From Candidatus Aphodoplasma excrementigallinarum (GTDB taxonomy: Bacteria; Bacillota; Clostridia; UBA1381; UMGS1253): DNA of 19,513 nt. How positions within the stretch are numbered: the stretch's first letter is position 1; the number at the start of each line of letters is the position of its first letter. The notes under the pieces were generated by a model. That model searched no databases. It was not told the DNA's origin and was given only the letters and a program-made list of their open reading frames with translations. A program made the translations under genes and the position numbers. The stretch spans positions 1 to 19,513 of the forward strand of contig DVOF01000085.1 of assembly GCA_018713805.1 (NCBI GenBank), read 5' to 3'. Shown piece after piece: positions 6,118 through 14,063 of the stretch.

Positions 6118-8304
6118 TTATTTTTCACACAGTTTGCCGTCCTGTACGGTGTAGCTCCCTGCGCCGACCTCGAACGTCTGCCCTTCCACAAGGATTGTCG
6201 CCGTTGTCCCCTGCGGTACGGTAAAGCGGTAGCATACGTCCCCGCCCTCGTGCTTCCAGCCGGAGGACAACGTACCGTAATCCGTTTCAACGGAGGCCTG
6301 CGCCGCATCGAGCCGCGCATCCGCAACCGGGCGCAGAATACTGTGCCGGTAGCCGGGTGCATTCTCATCCGGGTTAATGCCGCACATCACGCCGTAGAGC
6401 CAGTCGCCGACCGCGCCGTATGCGTAGTGGTTGAACGAATTCATGTCCGCGCTCCACATGCTGCCGTCGGTCTTGATCCCGTCCCAATGCTCCCACATAG
6501 TTGTCGCGCCCTTGTTCACACTGTAGAGCCAGGAGGGGTAGTCCTCCTGCAACAGGACCGTATAGGCCAGGTCTGCACGTCCGTTGTCCGACAGGACGTG
6601 GAGCAGGTACGGCGTGCCGACAAAGCCTGTCGTCAGGTGGGTGCCGCTCTGCTCGAGCAGGCGGACAAGGCCGCGCATGGTTTCCTCTTTGTTGTCGGTC
6701 AGTCCAAAGTACAGGGCAAGGACATGCGCCGTCTGCGTATCGCATACGGGCTTGCCGCCGTTTAGATATTCTGCGCGGAAGTCGCGCACGATTCCGTCAT
6801 AAAGCGCCTCATACTCCGCCATATCCTTGCCGAGCACCTTCCCCATCTTAATCAGTAGCGAGGTCGAATACGCATAGAAGGCGGAAGCGATGTAATATTC
6901 GTCCGTAGCGCCCTTGTAGCTGTCCTCCTCTGCGTCAAGGCCGAGCCAGTCGCCAAAGTGTTCGCCGCTTTGCCACAGGTGCTTGCCGCCCTGTTCCTGC
7001 GCGCGGATATACTCGACCCAGGCTTTTGCGCTGTCAAACTGGTTGGCGAGGACTTCCTTGTCGCCATAGGCCAGATAAATCTGCCACGGGCAGATAGTCG
7101 CCGCGTCGCCCCACGCCGCGCTGCCGTAATCGTTCAAGTCGAGGACGTTCGGGATGACATGGCCGACTGCGCCGTCTGCGCGCTGGTCCGCCGCCAGGTC
7201 GTGGAGCCACTTTTTAAAGAATTTACGCACATCAAAGTTATACGCCCCTGCCCGCACAAAGGCCTGCGCATCCCCTGTCCACCCGAGCCGCTCGTCGCGC
7301 TGGGGGCAGTCGGTCGGTACGTCGACATAGTTGCTCATCTGGCCCCAAACGATATTGGAGTAAAGCTGGTTGAGCTTCGGGTTGGAACACTCGAAGTGTC
7401 CGGTCCGCTTCATGTCGGAGCAGAGCACGACCGCCTCAAAGTTATCCAGCTCCACCTCGCCGGGATATTCGTCTATGCGGATATAGCGGAAGCCCTGGAA
7501 CGTAAAGTGCGGCTTATAGCACTGCTGTGTGCCGTCGCAGATAAAGGTGATCTGCTGCTTTGCTTTGCGCAGGTTTTCGGTATAGAAGTTCCCGTCCTTG
7601 TCGAGCACCTCCGCATGGCTGAACACGACCCGGTCGCCGCTGTTTCCCTTGACGCAGAAGCGGACGTAGCCGGTCAAATTCTGCCCGAAGTCGATGACGG
7701 TTTCGCCCGCCGGCGTCGTCAGCAGCTCGCGCGCTTTCACGGTCTTGACCTCCCGGACGATCTCGCCCTCCTGGGCAATCAGCATATCCTTCCCATAATC
7801 AGCCACTACTGCGGGCGCAAAGCTGCGCTCCGTTTTCCGGCTGTCATACACCTCGCCGTCGTAGAGCTCGCTCTCCAAAATCTCGCACGTGCTGTATTCC
7901 CATGCGCCATCCGAGCAGATTTCCTCCGTGCTGCCGTCGCTATACGTCAGGACGAGCGAGCAGAGCAGCGCAGGCTGCCCGGCAAAGATGTTCCCTTTCA
8001 TTTTCCAAGTGAGCGGGCCGCAGCACCAGCCGTCGCCCAACGCGACAGTCAGCGTATTGTCCGCCTTCAGCAGCTCGGTCACATCATAGCTTTGATACTG
8101 AAGACGCTTTTTATACGAGGTCCATCCGGGCGCGAGGATGAAATCCCCGACCCGCGTGCCGTTCAGCCTGGCCTCGTACAGGCCGAGCGCCGTTATGTAC
8201 AGCGTCGCGGACGCAAGCGCGTCCTGGAGCGGGAAGACGCGCCGAAACAGAGGAACCCCTGCAAAGTTTTTCTCCGTTGTAATCCAGTTTGCTTGTTGCA
8301 GCAT
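6118..8304 (-). CDS. Alpha-L-rhamnosidase, GH78 family, cytoplasmic
   Basis: A 728-residue inverting glycoside hydrolase that releases terminal L-rhamnose. The N-terminal half has the Bac_rhamnosid_N-type sugar-binding domain (GLYEARLNGTRVGDFILAPGW, residues about 41-61) and the concanavalin-like middle domain (ETVIDFGQNLTGYV, 201-214). The catalytic (alpha/alpha)6 barrel carries DCPQRDERLGWTGDAQ (332-347) with the general acid E338, GDWLG (451-455), and WEHWDG (604-609), where the general base is expected. A short beta-sandwich closes the protein. There is no signal peptide, so it should act on imported rhamnosides. The start at 8304 is supported by AAAGG upstream. No rhamnose transporter, kinase or regulator gene adjoins it, and I could not identify a convincing promoter in the 114-base gap behind it. 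Confidence 0.95.
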   Translation of the reverse strand: MLQQANWITTEKNFAGVPLFRRVFPLQDALASATLYITALGLYEARLNGTRVGDFILAPGWTSYKKRLQYQSYDVTELLKADNTLTVALGDGWCCGPLTWKMKGNIFAGQPALLCSLVLTYSDGSTEEICSDGAWEYSTCEILESELYDGEVYDSRKTERSFAPAVVADYGKDMLIAQEGEIVREVKTVKARELLTTPAGETVIDFGQNLTGYVRFCVKGNSGDRVVFSHAEVLDKDGNFYTENLRKAKQQITFICDGTQQCYKPHFTFQGFRYIRIDEYPGEVELDNFEAVVLCSDMKRTGHFECSNPKLNQLYSNIVWGQMSNYVDVPTDCPQRDERLGWTGDAQAFVRAGAYNFDVRKFFKKWLHDLAADQRADGAVGHVIPNVLDLNDYGSAAWGDAATICPWQIYLAYGDKEVLANQFDSAKAWVEYIRAQEQGGKHLWQSGEHFGDWLGLDAEEDSYKGATDEYYIASAFYAYSTSLLIKMGKVLGKDMAEYEALYDGIVRDFRAEYLNGGKPVCDTQTAHVLALYFGLTDNKEETMRGLVRLLEQSGTHLTTGFVGTPYLLHVLSDNGRADLAYTVLLQEDYPSWLYSVNKGATTMWEHWDGIKTDGSMWSADMNSFNHYAYGAVGDWLYGVMCGINPDENAPGYRHSILRPVADARLDAAQASVETDYGTLSSGWKHEGGDVCYRFTVPQGTTATILVEGQTFEVGAGSYTVQDGKLCEK

Positions 8305-8418
8305 CGTTTCACAGCCTTTCGCTTATATACTTCGCCCATGCTATCATACATGCAAAAGAAAACCAATGGGCGATTTTACCTTTCTTTACAAAAATAGTGG
8401 ATAAATTTGCCTTGCTTG

Positions 8419-8907
8419 TCAGTAGCCGCGCGCACCGTCGAGCGACTCGTCGTTGGCCACCCAGTCCTCGACCAGGATCGCCCGGTAAGAATCCAGCGTA
8501 TCGCGCACCACCACCTTAGTAATCCCGGCGTTGATGATGAGCCGTTTGCACATGGCGCAGCAGTTCGTGTCCGGCACGAGCTGTTCCGTATGCGGGTCGA
8601 CGCAGGCGATGTAGAGCGTTGCGCCGATCATGTCGCGCCGCGCCGCACTGATGATAGCGTTTGCTTCCGCGTGGACGCTGCGGCACATCTCGTACCGCTC
8701 GCCGCGCGGGATACCAAGCCGGTCCCGCGTGCAGGTTCCGACGTCGCTGCAGTTTTTCCGCCCGCGCGGCGCGCCCGCATACCCGGTGGAGATGATTTCG
8801 TCGTTATTTACAATAATGCTGCCGTACTTGCGCCTAAGGCATGTCCCGCGCCGGGCGACCGCCTGTGCGATGTCCAGATAGTAATTCGTTTTGTCGCGCC
8901 TTTCCAA
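8419..8907 (-). CDS. dCMP / cytidine-type zinc deaminase
   Basis: A 162-residue member of the deoxycytidylate deaminase family, which converts dCMP to dUMP for thymidylate synthesis. Zinc ligands are H79 in VHAEANAI, with E81 as the proton shuttle, and C117 and C120. The usual PCxxC motif reads C116-C-A-M-C, with cysteine in place of proline. A second cluster of cysteines (C53, C59, C75) could hold the structural zinc known from some dCMP deaminases. I chose the TTG at 8907 because GGGAGG lies 7 bases upstream. A GTG at 8922 in the same frame would add MGGIV but sits inside that ribosome binding site and has none of its own. dCMP is preferred over other substrates by family resemblance only. 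It has its own promoter at 8960-8988. Confidence 0.88.
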   Translation of the reverse strand: MERRDKTNYYLDIAQAVARRGTCLRRKYGSIIVNNDEIISTGYAGAPRGRKNCSDVGTCTRDRLGIPRGERYEMCRSVHAEANAIISAARRDMIGATLYIACVDPHTEQLVPDTNCCAMCKRLIINAGITKVVVRDTLDSYRAILVEDWVANDESLDGARGY

Positions 8908-8959
8908 TACAATCCCTCCCACAATATATTTTTCTGTTTACGAAAAGTCCCTTACGCTT

Positions 8960-8988
8960 ATCATAGCATGCGCCGCAGCAGTTTGCAA
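8960..8988 (-). promoter_or_regulatory. Sigma-A promoter of the deaminase gene
   Basis: On the - strand, TTGCAA (8988-8983), a 17-base spacer, and TATGAT (8965-8960), with a TGC extended -10 immediately before it. Transcription should start near 8953, about 45 bases upstream of the TTG start. Confidence 0.75.
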
Positions 8989-9002
8989 GAGGAAAAGGCA
9001 AA

Positions 9003-9034
9003 GAAAAAAGCGTTCCGCACAGCCGCGGGCACGC
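9003..9034 (-). terminator. Rho-independent terminator after ylbJ
   Basis: Read on the - strand: GCGT (9034-9031), two unpaired bases, CCGC, a 6-base loop, GCGG, one unpaired base, ACGC (9013-9010), then six T (9008-9003). It lies just after the ylbJ stop codon at 9043. Confidence 0.7.
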
Positions 9035-9042
9035 CCTTTTGC

Positions 9043-10197
9043 TTACTTTTTGTACTTCATATTCTCCTGCCAGGCACACACTTTCTCGAACAGCCACAAA
9101 AGCAGGATGATGAATGCCGCGCTCGCCATGTACAAAACCGACAGCTTGATGGCGGCGGCAAAGTCGATCAGCTCATAGGCGCGGATGGGATACATGTAGT
9201 AGCTGACCGCGCTGATATCGAGCGGGACAATGCACAGGGCAACGGCCGTGTAGGCCGCCGCGATCAGAGCTTGCAGCAGCTTGCCGATCAGGTACCGCTT
9301 TGCACTCAGGTCGGTCTTTGACACAATGCCGATGACCTGGAAATGGACGCTCAGCCCGGCAAAGCCAATGATCGCGGAGGTGAGGATCAGCCGCACGTCG
9401 AGCGTGAGCGCGCTGCGGCTGGCGTTGTACACGCCGGTGGAGATTTCCAGCGCGCCGCTTGCCAGCACAGCCCAGATACCATCTCCAAATGCACCGGACA
9501 GCGACGCGATGATCACGGCAAACAAAACTGTAAAGCCGCACACGAGGAGCATGTTGTTCACTGCGCCGACGACGGCGTCTTTTAATATCGCGCCGAGCGG
9601 CTTTGCGCGGATGACGCTTTGCGCCTGCGCCGTGCGCGCGCCGTCCTTTCCGCGTCCGAAGCAGCCGAGGATGATCCCAACGCTGACTGCGGAGAGGAGG
9701 TGGATTGCATAGAGCATAACGCCGATCGTTTCGTTAAAATACATAGACGTGCCGACCGAACCGATGATAAAAAGCGGGCCGGAGTTGTTGCAGAAGGCGA
9801 GCAGCTTCTCCGCTTCCCCTTTTTTGAGCGCACCCTCCCGGTACAGGTCGCACACGCACGACGCGCCGAGCGGGTAGCCGCTTAACACGCCTAAGATAAA
9901 GCAGAGCGCGCCGTTGCCGCTCACGCCGAAGAGCGGGCGCATGAGCGGCGCCATCGGCTTTGACAGCAGCCGTGCAAAGCCGAGCTGGATCAGCAAAGAG
10001 GAAAACACAAAGAAGGGGAACAGGCTCGGAATCAGCGCGTTGGCGCAGAGGACGAGCGCGTTTTTCGCCGCCTCAATTGAGCGCGTCGGAAACAGAAGCA
10101 GTGCGGCGACAAAGTACAATACTGCCGCGATGCACAAAACCTGCCCCAGCCTTGCCCGCCCGCCGCGGCGCAGGTAATCTCGTTTTTCTTTCAACAT
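9043..10197 (-). CDS. ylbJ: Sporulation integral membrane protein YlbJ
   Basis: A 384-residue polytopic membrane protein with about 8-10 hydrophobic segments, of the nucleoside-recognition (Gate) superfamily. The diagnostic conserved blocks are GVLSGYPLGA (residues 103-112) and FCNNSGPLFIIGSVG (135-149). In Bacillus, YlbJ is required for normal spore formation, is made in the mother cell under sigma-E, and is thought to be a transporter. The ATG at 10197 has GGGGGAG just upstream, though the gap is short (3 bases). The following TTG codon (10194) would have better spacing, and the in-frame ATG at 10209 is also possible. It is divergent from yqfC, another sporulation gene, with 109 bases between them, and ends in its own terminator. 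Confidence 0.92.
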   Translation of the reverse strand: MLKEKRDYLRRGGRARLGQVLCIAAVLYFVAALLLFPTRSIEAAKNALVLCANALIPSLFPFFVFSSLLIQLGFARLLSKPMAPLMRPLFGVSGNGALCFILGVLSGYPLGASCVCDLYREGALKKGEAEKLLAFCNNSGPLFIIGSVGTSMYFNETIGVMLYAIHLLSAVSVGIILGCFGRGKDGARTAQAQSVIRAKPLGAILKDAVVGAVNNMLLVCGFTVLFAVIIASLSGAFGDGIWAVLASGALEISTGVYNASRSALTLDVRLILTSAIIGFAGLSVHFQVIGIVSKTDLSAKRYLIGKLLQALIAAAYTAVALCIVPLDISAVSYYMYPIRAYELIDFAAAIKLSVLYMASAAFIILLLWLFEKVCAWQENMKYKK

Positions 10198-10306
10198 GAT
10201 CTCCCCCATCCATGTCAGACATATGAACACTAAATATATATGACATGAACCGGCGCGCTATTGCATAAAATTGTTACAAGCCAGAAAAATGAGAGGGGAA
10301 CCGGGC
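10198..10306. promoter_or_regulatory. Divergent control region of ylbJ and yqfC, candidate sigma-E -10
   Basis: An AT-rich stretch (10218-10250) separates the two sporulation genes. On the + strand, CATAAAAT at 10264-10271 fits the sigma-E -10 pattern CATAnAnT, with transcription starting about 30 bases before the yqfC start. The matching -35 (around 10243-10249) is poor. No convincing sigma-E or sigma-A site was found for ylbJ. Confidence 0.3.
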
Positions 10307-10615
10307 TTGAAAAAAAAGAAAAAGGAAATACGCATCAAGGAAACTGAATATAAAAAGTCGCGCGCCGAGCGGATCGCGGAGGCGCTCGACCTGCCGAAAG
10401 ACATTGTGCTCAACCTGCCGAAGCTGATTTTTACCGGCAACCGGGAGCTGTTCATTGAAAATTATCAGGGCATTGTCGAATACAGCGACACGGTCATCCG
10501 GCTCAACACGAGCGACTGTCTGCTGAAGGTGACGGGGCGCGGCCTCGGCATCAAAAACATAGCGACAGAGGAAATCACCCTCTGCGGCGACATCAAAAGC
10601 CTGGAATTCAGTTAA
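10307..10615 (+). CDS. yqfC: Sporulation protein YqfC
   Basis: A 102-residue YabP/YqfC-family protein, close to the 93 residues of the B. subtilis protein. It has a lysine-rich N-terminus and then the conserved core LDLPKDIVLNLPKLIFTGNR (residues 27-46), ENYQGIVEYS, and the C-terminal GDIKSLEF. The start is the TTG at 10307, because GAGGGG lies 8 bases upstream. The in-frame ATG at 10289 and TTG at 10271 lack a ribosome binding site. It is 12 bases ahead of yqfD, as in other spore formers, where the pair is expressed in the mother cell under sigma-E. Confidence 0.93.
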   Translation: MKKKKKEIRIKETEYKKSRAERIAEALDLPKDIVLNLPKLIFTGNRELFIENYQGIVEYSDTVIRLNTSDCLLKVTGRGLGIKNIATEEITLCGDIKSLEFS

Positions 10616-10627
10616 GGAGCGTACAGT

Positions 10628-11869
10628 ATGCTAATCCGGATTTTATACTTTCTGCGCGGGTATGTACAGGTTATTGTAAGGAGCCACTTTATCGAACGGT
10701 TTATCAACATCTGTATCCGCCGCGACATCTATCTATGGGACATACGGCGGCGCAGTGCGTCGGAGGCGGATATGAAGATGAGTATGCGCTCGTTTCATAA
10801 GCTGCGTCCCATTGCAAAAAAGACGCGCTCGCGCGTGCATATCAAGCGCAAATATGGACTGCCGATGGTGCTGCACCGGTACAAGAAACGCTACTTCTTC
10901 TTTGCCGGGCTTGCGTTGGCAGTCTGCTTTGTCCTTGTCATGTCGCAGTTTGTCTGGTCGATCGAGGTTGTCGGCAACGAAACCGTCAGCACAGAGGAGA
11001 TCTTGCAGGTGCTTGACGGGCTCGGGCTCCATAAGGGGACATTCCGTGGCAGCGTCGACGCGCGGGATTTGAAAAACAATGCGCTTTTAGAGCTCGACCA
11101 GCTCAGCTGGCTCTGGGTCGATATCAAGGGGAGCCGCGCCACCGTCAGCGTCAGCGAGAAAAGGGCGGCGCCGGAAATCCTTGACCAGAGCACGCCGTGC
11201 GACATTGTCGCTTCCAAAGCGGGCGTGATCAAAAGCTTCAACGCTACGGCGGGCAAAAGCGCCGTCGAGGTCGGGCAGACCGTGCTGGAGGGGCAGCTCT
11301 TGATCAGCGGGGTCGTGACGAGCGACCTTATGCCGGAGTCTACCCCGGCGCGCTATACGCACGCCGCCGGCGAAGTATATGCGCGCACCTGGTACGAACA
11401 GTCTGTCCAGCGCCCGCTTACCAAAGAAATCCGTACGCCGACCGGGCGCACGGCGAGTAAACACACCTTGCTTGCCTTTGGCGGGGCCTTGCCGCTTCAC
11501 TTCAATGCGGACAGTCCCTATGAAAACTATGACGCCGTGGAAACGACGCACGACCTCGTCCTGTTTGGGCATTACACCGGCCTGTCGTGGAAAACGCGCA
11601 CCTATACCGAGGTGACGCTCTCCTACGAGCCGCTTACACCCGAGCAGGCCATGGAGGCGGCAAGGCCGGAGCTTGAGGCCGCAATTGCGTCACAGGCCGG
11701 CGAGGGCGCTGTCGTGGCTGCAAGCGACCTCCGCTATACGCCCATTGACGAGTCCAATATCCTCATTACGCTGACGATGGAGTATACGGAACAAATCGGC
11801 GTACAGAAGCCAATCGACACAATTCTGCAAACGCAGCCGCCCGCGCAGGAGGAAAGCGGCGCGCAATAG
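10628..11869 (+). CDS. yqfD: Sporulation protein YqfD
   Basis: A 413-residue bitopic membrane protein. A basic N-terminal cytoplasmic domain of about 88 residues is followed by one transmembrane helix (residues 89-109) and a large extracytoplasmic part. Directly after the helix, a POTRA/FtsQ-like beginning (WSIEVVGNETVSTEEILQVL) and later GQTVLEGQLLISGVV match YqfD (SpoIV-related family). The C-terminal QPPAQEESGAQ is low-complexity and variable. An AAGGAG ribosome binding site straddles the yqfC stop. Required for sporulation in Bacillus; the molecular role is not established. Confidence 0.93.
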   Translation: MLIRILYFLRGYVQVIVRSHFIERFINICIRRDIYLWDIRRRSASEADMKMSMRSFHKLRPIAKKTRSRVHIKRKYGLPMVLHRYKKRYFFFAGLALAVCFVLVMSQFVWSIEVVGNETVSTEEILQVLDGLGLHKGTFRGSVDARDLKNNALLELDQLSWLWVDIKGSRATVSVSEKRAAPEILDQSTPCDIVASKAGVIKSFNATAGKSAVEVGQTVLEGQLLISGVVTSDLMPESTPARYTHAAGEVYARTWYEQSVQRPLTKEIRTPTGRTASKHTLLAFGGALPLHFNADSPYENYDAVETTHDLVLFGHYTGLSWKTRTYTEVTLSYEPLTPEQAMEAARPELEAAIASQAGEGAVVAASDLRYTPIDESNILITLTMEYTEQIGVQKPIDTILQTQPPAQEESGAQ

Positions 11870-11890
11870 GCATTTTGTGTAAGAAAACAG

Positions 11891-11919
11891 TTGATACTTT
11901 TTCCAAATTGGAGTATAAT
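11891..11919 (+). promoter_or_regulatory. Sigma-A promoter of the phoH-ybeY-dgkA-era cluster
   Basis: TTGATA (11891-11896), 17-base spacer, perfect TATAAT (11914-11919). Expected start near 11926, leaving a leader of about 110 bases before phoH. It separates vegetative housekeeping transcription from the sporulation pair upstream. Confidence 0.9.
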
Positions 11920-12036
11920 ACGTAGTATAATGCTGGGGATTGCGGTGTTAGTTTGACAAGAATTGCTTTTTTCCGCACGGCGGGGAAAGGGCTGACGCAT
12001 AAAAATAAGGTACAGAAGAATGGAAGTGAACATTGT

Positions 12037-13038
12037 TTGATCGAACGGATTTATATGCTTGACGCGGGGACGGACATTGCGGCCCTGTTCGGCAGCTTTG
12101 ACGCCAATATCAAGCTGATTGAGAAGGAACTGAACGTGAAAATCCTCAACCGCGAGAGCGATATCAAGATATTGGGCGAGGAAGAAAACGTCAGCAAGGC
12201 GATCAAGGTTTTGGATAACCTGACGGCGCTGCTGCAAAAAGGGGAAACGCTCGGCGAGCAGAATGTGCTCTACACGATTTCCATGGTGGAGGACGGGCTG
12301 GAGCAGAGCCTCGGCAGCCTCGGTGCGGACGTGGTCTGCATTACGGCCAAAGGCAAGCCGGTCAAGAGCAAGACGCTCGGGCAGAAAAAGTACATCAGCG
12401 CCATTGAGAAAAACACCATCACATTCGGCATCGGGCCGGCCGGCACGGGTAAGACGTACCTTGCCGTTGCGGCGGCGGTGACGGCGTTCCGCAACAAGGA
12501 CGTGAGCCGCATTATCCTGACGCGGCCTGCCGTGGAGGCGGGGGAGAAGCTCGGGTTTCTGCCCGGCGATTTGCAGATGAAGGTCGACCCGTACCTGCGC
12601 CCGCTTTACGACGCGATGTACGACATGCTCGGTGCGGAGAGTTATCAGAAATATCTCGAGCGCGGGATGATCGAGGTTGCGCCGCTCGCGTACATGCGCG
12701 GCCGCACGCTCGACGATGCGTTTATCATTTTAGACGAGGCGCAGAACACCACGCCCGAGCAGATGAAGATGTTTTTGACGCGCATTGGCTTTGGCTCGCG
12801 CGCGATTGTGACGGGCGATATCACGCAGATTGATTTGCCGGACGGGAAAAAGTCCGGCCTCAAAGAGGCGGCGAAAATCCTCAAAGGCATTGAGGGGATT
12901 GACTTTTGCTATCTGTCGGAAAAGGACGTTGTCCGCCACCCGCTCGTACAGAAGATCATCAAGGCGTACGACAAGGCGGAGCAGGAGAAGCTGCGCCGCG
13001 CGGCCCGGGACAAGGGCCACGGCGATACGAAACGATAA
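12037..13038 (+). CDS. phoH: PhoH-family P-loop ATPase
   Basis: A 333-residue PhoH-like NTPase (PhoL/YbeZ type), linked to RNA metabolism through its conserved association with YbeY. Residues 10-110 form the N-terminal KH-like region (ALFGSFDANIKLIEKELNV). Walker A is GPAGTGKT (133-140), followed by TRPAVEAGEKLGFLPGD (162-178), and Walker B is FIILDEAQN (229-237), then VTGDITQIDLP. The TTG at 12037 was chosen because MIERIYMLDA matches where homologues begin and GGAAG lies 10 bases upstream. The ATG at 12055 is the alternative. Upstream in-frame codons (from 11953) lie in the leader and do not resemble the family. It is 12 bases ahead of ybeY; in Bacillus pgpH (yqfF) lies between them, but not here. 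Confidence 0.95.
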   Translation: MIERIYMLDAGTDIAALFGSFDANIKLIEKELNVKILNRESDIKILGEEENVSKAIKVLDNLTALLQKGETLGEQNVLYTISMVEDGLEQSLGSLGADVVCITAKGKPVKSKTLGQKKYISAIEKNTITFGIGPAGTGKTYLAVAAAVTAFRNKDVSRIILTRPAVEAGEKLGFLPGDLQMKVDPYLRPLYDAMYDMLGAESYQKYLERGMIEVAPLAYMRGRTLDDAFIILDEAQNTTPEQMKMFLTRIGFGSRAIVTGDITQIDLPDGKKSGLKEAAKILKGIEGIDFCYLSEKDVVRHPLVQKIIKAYDKAEQEKLRRAARDKGHGDTKR

Positions 13039-13050
13039 GGACGGTTAATT

Positions 13051-13542
13051 ATGGCACAAGCAGACGTCATCATTGAAAACGAACAGTCCGTATGCGGCTT
13101 TACGCCGGAGATGGAAACGGCAATCCGGCAGGTCGTGGATATGGTGTTGGAGCAGGAGGGCTTCGCGCAATCGTGCGAGGTGTCGGTTTTGATTGTGGAC
13201 GACGCGGCAATCCAGGCGCTCAACAAAGAGCACCGCGGCAAGGATGCGGCGACGGATGTGCTCTCCTTTCCCATGCTGGAGTTTGACGCCGAGGGGCGGA
13301 TCGTCAGCGCCGACGAGGCGTTCGGCGGCGCGCTCCTGCTCGGCGACATTGTCATCAGCCTGCCGCACGCCTATGCGCAGGCGGAGGAATACGGGCACAG
13401 CCCCCTGCGCGAGGTGGGCTTTCTCTGTGCGCACAGCATGCTCCACCTGCTTGGCTACGACCACGAACAGGGCGAGGCGGAGCGCAGGGTCATGCGCGAA
13501 AAGGAGGAAAAGGCGCTCGCCGCGCTGGGCCTGGTACGATAG
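13051..13542 (+). CDS. ybeY: rRNA maturation endoribonuclease YbeY
   Basis: A 163-residue single-strand-specific metallo-endoribonuclease involved in 16S rRNA 3'-end maturation and ribosome quality control. It carries the zinc motif H128-x3-H132-x5-H138 (AHSMLHLLGYDHE), the preceding TDVLSFP block (68-74), and LGDIVIS (98-104). Length is typical. The ATG at 13051 has AAGGA upstream. It follows phoH closely and is probably cotranscribed. Confidence 0.97.
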   Translation: MAQADVIIENEQSVCGFTPEMETAIRQVVDMVLEQEGFAQSCEVSVLIVDDAAIQALNKEHRGKDAATDVLSFPMLEFDAEGRIVSADEAFGGALLLGDIVISLPHAYAQAEEYGHSPLREVGFLCAHSMLHLLGYDHEQGEAERRVMREKEEKALAALGLVR

Positions 13543-13560
13543 AGAAAAGGGCGTGATGAG

Positions 13561-14055
13561 GTGAAAAAGGGGGCGGGGAGCCTGCTTGACAGCTTCCGCT
13601 ATGCGTTTCGCGGGCTGCGCTATGCGGTGAGGACGCAGCGCAACATGCGCATCCATATCAGTATGGCGGCCTTGGTGAGCTTGTTCGGGCTTTTCTACCA
13701 GCTTGCGCCGGTGGAATGGATTGCGCTGTATATGACGATTACGTTTGTCATTGTGTGCGAACTGCTTAACACGGCAGTCGAAAACTGTGTTGACACGGCG
13801 ACGGAGGAATACAGCAAATACGCGGAGATTGCAAAGGATGTGGCAGCGGGCGCAGTCGTCGTTGCCGCGCTTTTGGCAGTCGTTGTCGCTGCGTTTTTGT
13901 TTTTGGACCCGGCGCGGCTGGGGCCTGCGTTCGGACGGCTGCTGTCCAGCCCGGTCTGCACGGTCGGGGTCTGTGTGCTGACGTTTTTGCTGCTTTGGTG
14001 GATAAGCCGCGCCAAACGAGGGGAAATAAGACGAAAAGAAGAAGACAAGGAGTAG
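13561..14055 (+). CDS. dgkA: Diacylglycerol / undecaprenol kinase with an extra C-terminal membrane helix
   Basis: A 164-residue integral membrane lipid kinase of the DgkA family. In Gram-positives this is usually an undecaprenol kinase that recycles the cell-wall lipid carrier. The core is classic: SFRYAFRGLRYAVRTQRNMRIH (11-32), ELLNTAVENCVD (67-78, catalytic glutamate), and AKDVAAGAV (91-99). The core normally ends near 125 residues with three helices (B. subtilis 123 residues). Here a fourth hydrophobic segment (about 134-148) and a strongly charged tail (ISRAKRGEIRRKEEDKE) are added. It starts with GTG at 13561 with an AAAGGG-type site upstream, and ends 8 bases before era. Confidence 0.93.
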   Translation: MKKGAGSLLDSFRYAFRGLRYAVRTQRNMRIHISMAALVSLFGLFYQLAPVEWIALYMTITFVIVCELLNTAVENCVDTATEEYSKYAEIAKDVAAGAVVVAALLAVVVAAFLFLDPARLGPAFGRLLSSPVCTVGVCVLTFLLLWWISRAKRGEIRRKEEDKE

Positions 14056-14063
14056 AATAACAC

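Noticed and set aside
8324..8366. Possible rhamnosidase promoter elements (TATGAT, TATATA and TTGGTT on the - strand)
   Set aside because: Spacings of 12, 20 or 22 bases do not fit a sigma-A promoter, so no promoter was called.
6958..8397. A 479-codon open frame on the + strand opposite the rhamnosidase gene
   Set aside because: Its translation is rich in R, A, V and H with no recognisable motif, and the opposite strand encodes an unmistakable GH78 enzyme. GC-rich third positions keep the antisense frame open.
8407..9321. A 304-codon + strand frame across the deaminase and the end of ylbJ
   Set aside because: It crosses two genes, a promoter and a terminator of the opposite strand and has no motif.
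10218..10250. Near-repeats GACATATGAAC and GACATGAAC between ylbJ and yqfC, and a small ATGTC-A-GACAT palindrome
   Set aside because: Short, AT-rich and unequal in length; likely chance without comparative support.
11953..11958. A perfect TTGACA in the phoH leader, and a second TATAAT at 11926-11931
   Set aside because: Neither has a matching partner hexamer at 16-18 bases, while the pair at 11891-11919 is complete. Treated as chance.
11941..11977. Possible hairpin in the phoH leader (TGCGG with CCGCA)
   Set aside because: Five pairs over a 27-base loop is too weak for a riboswitch or attenuator call.
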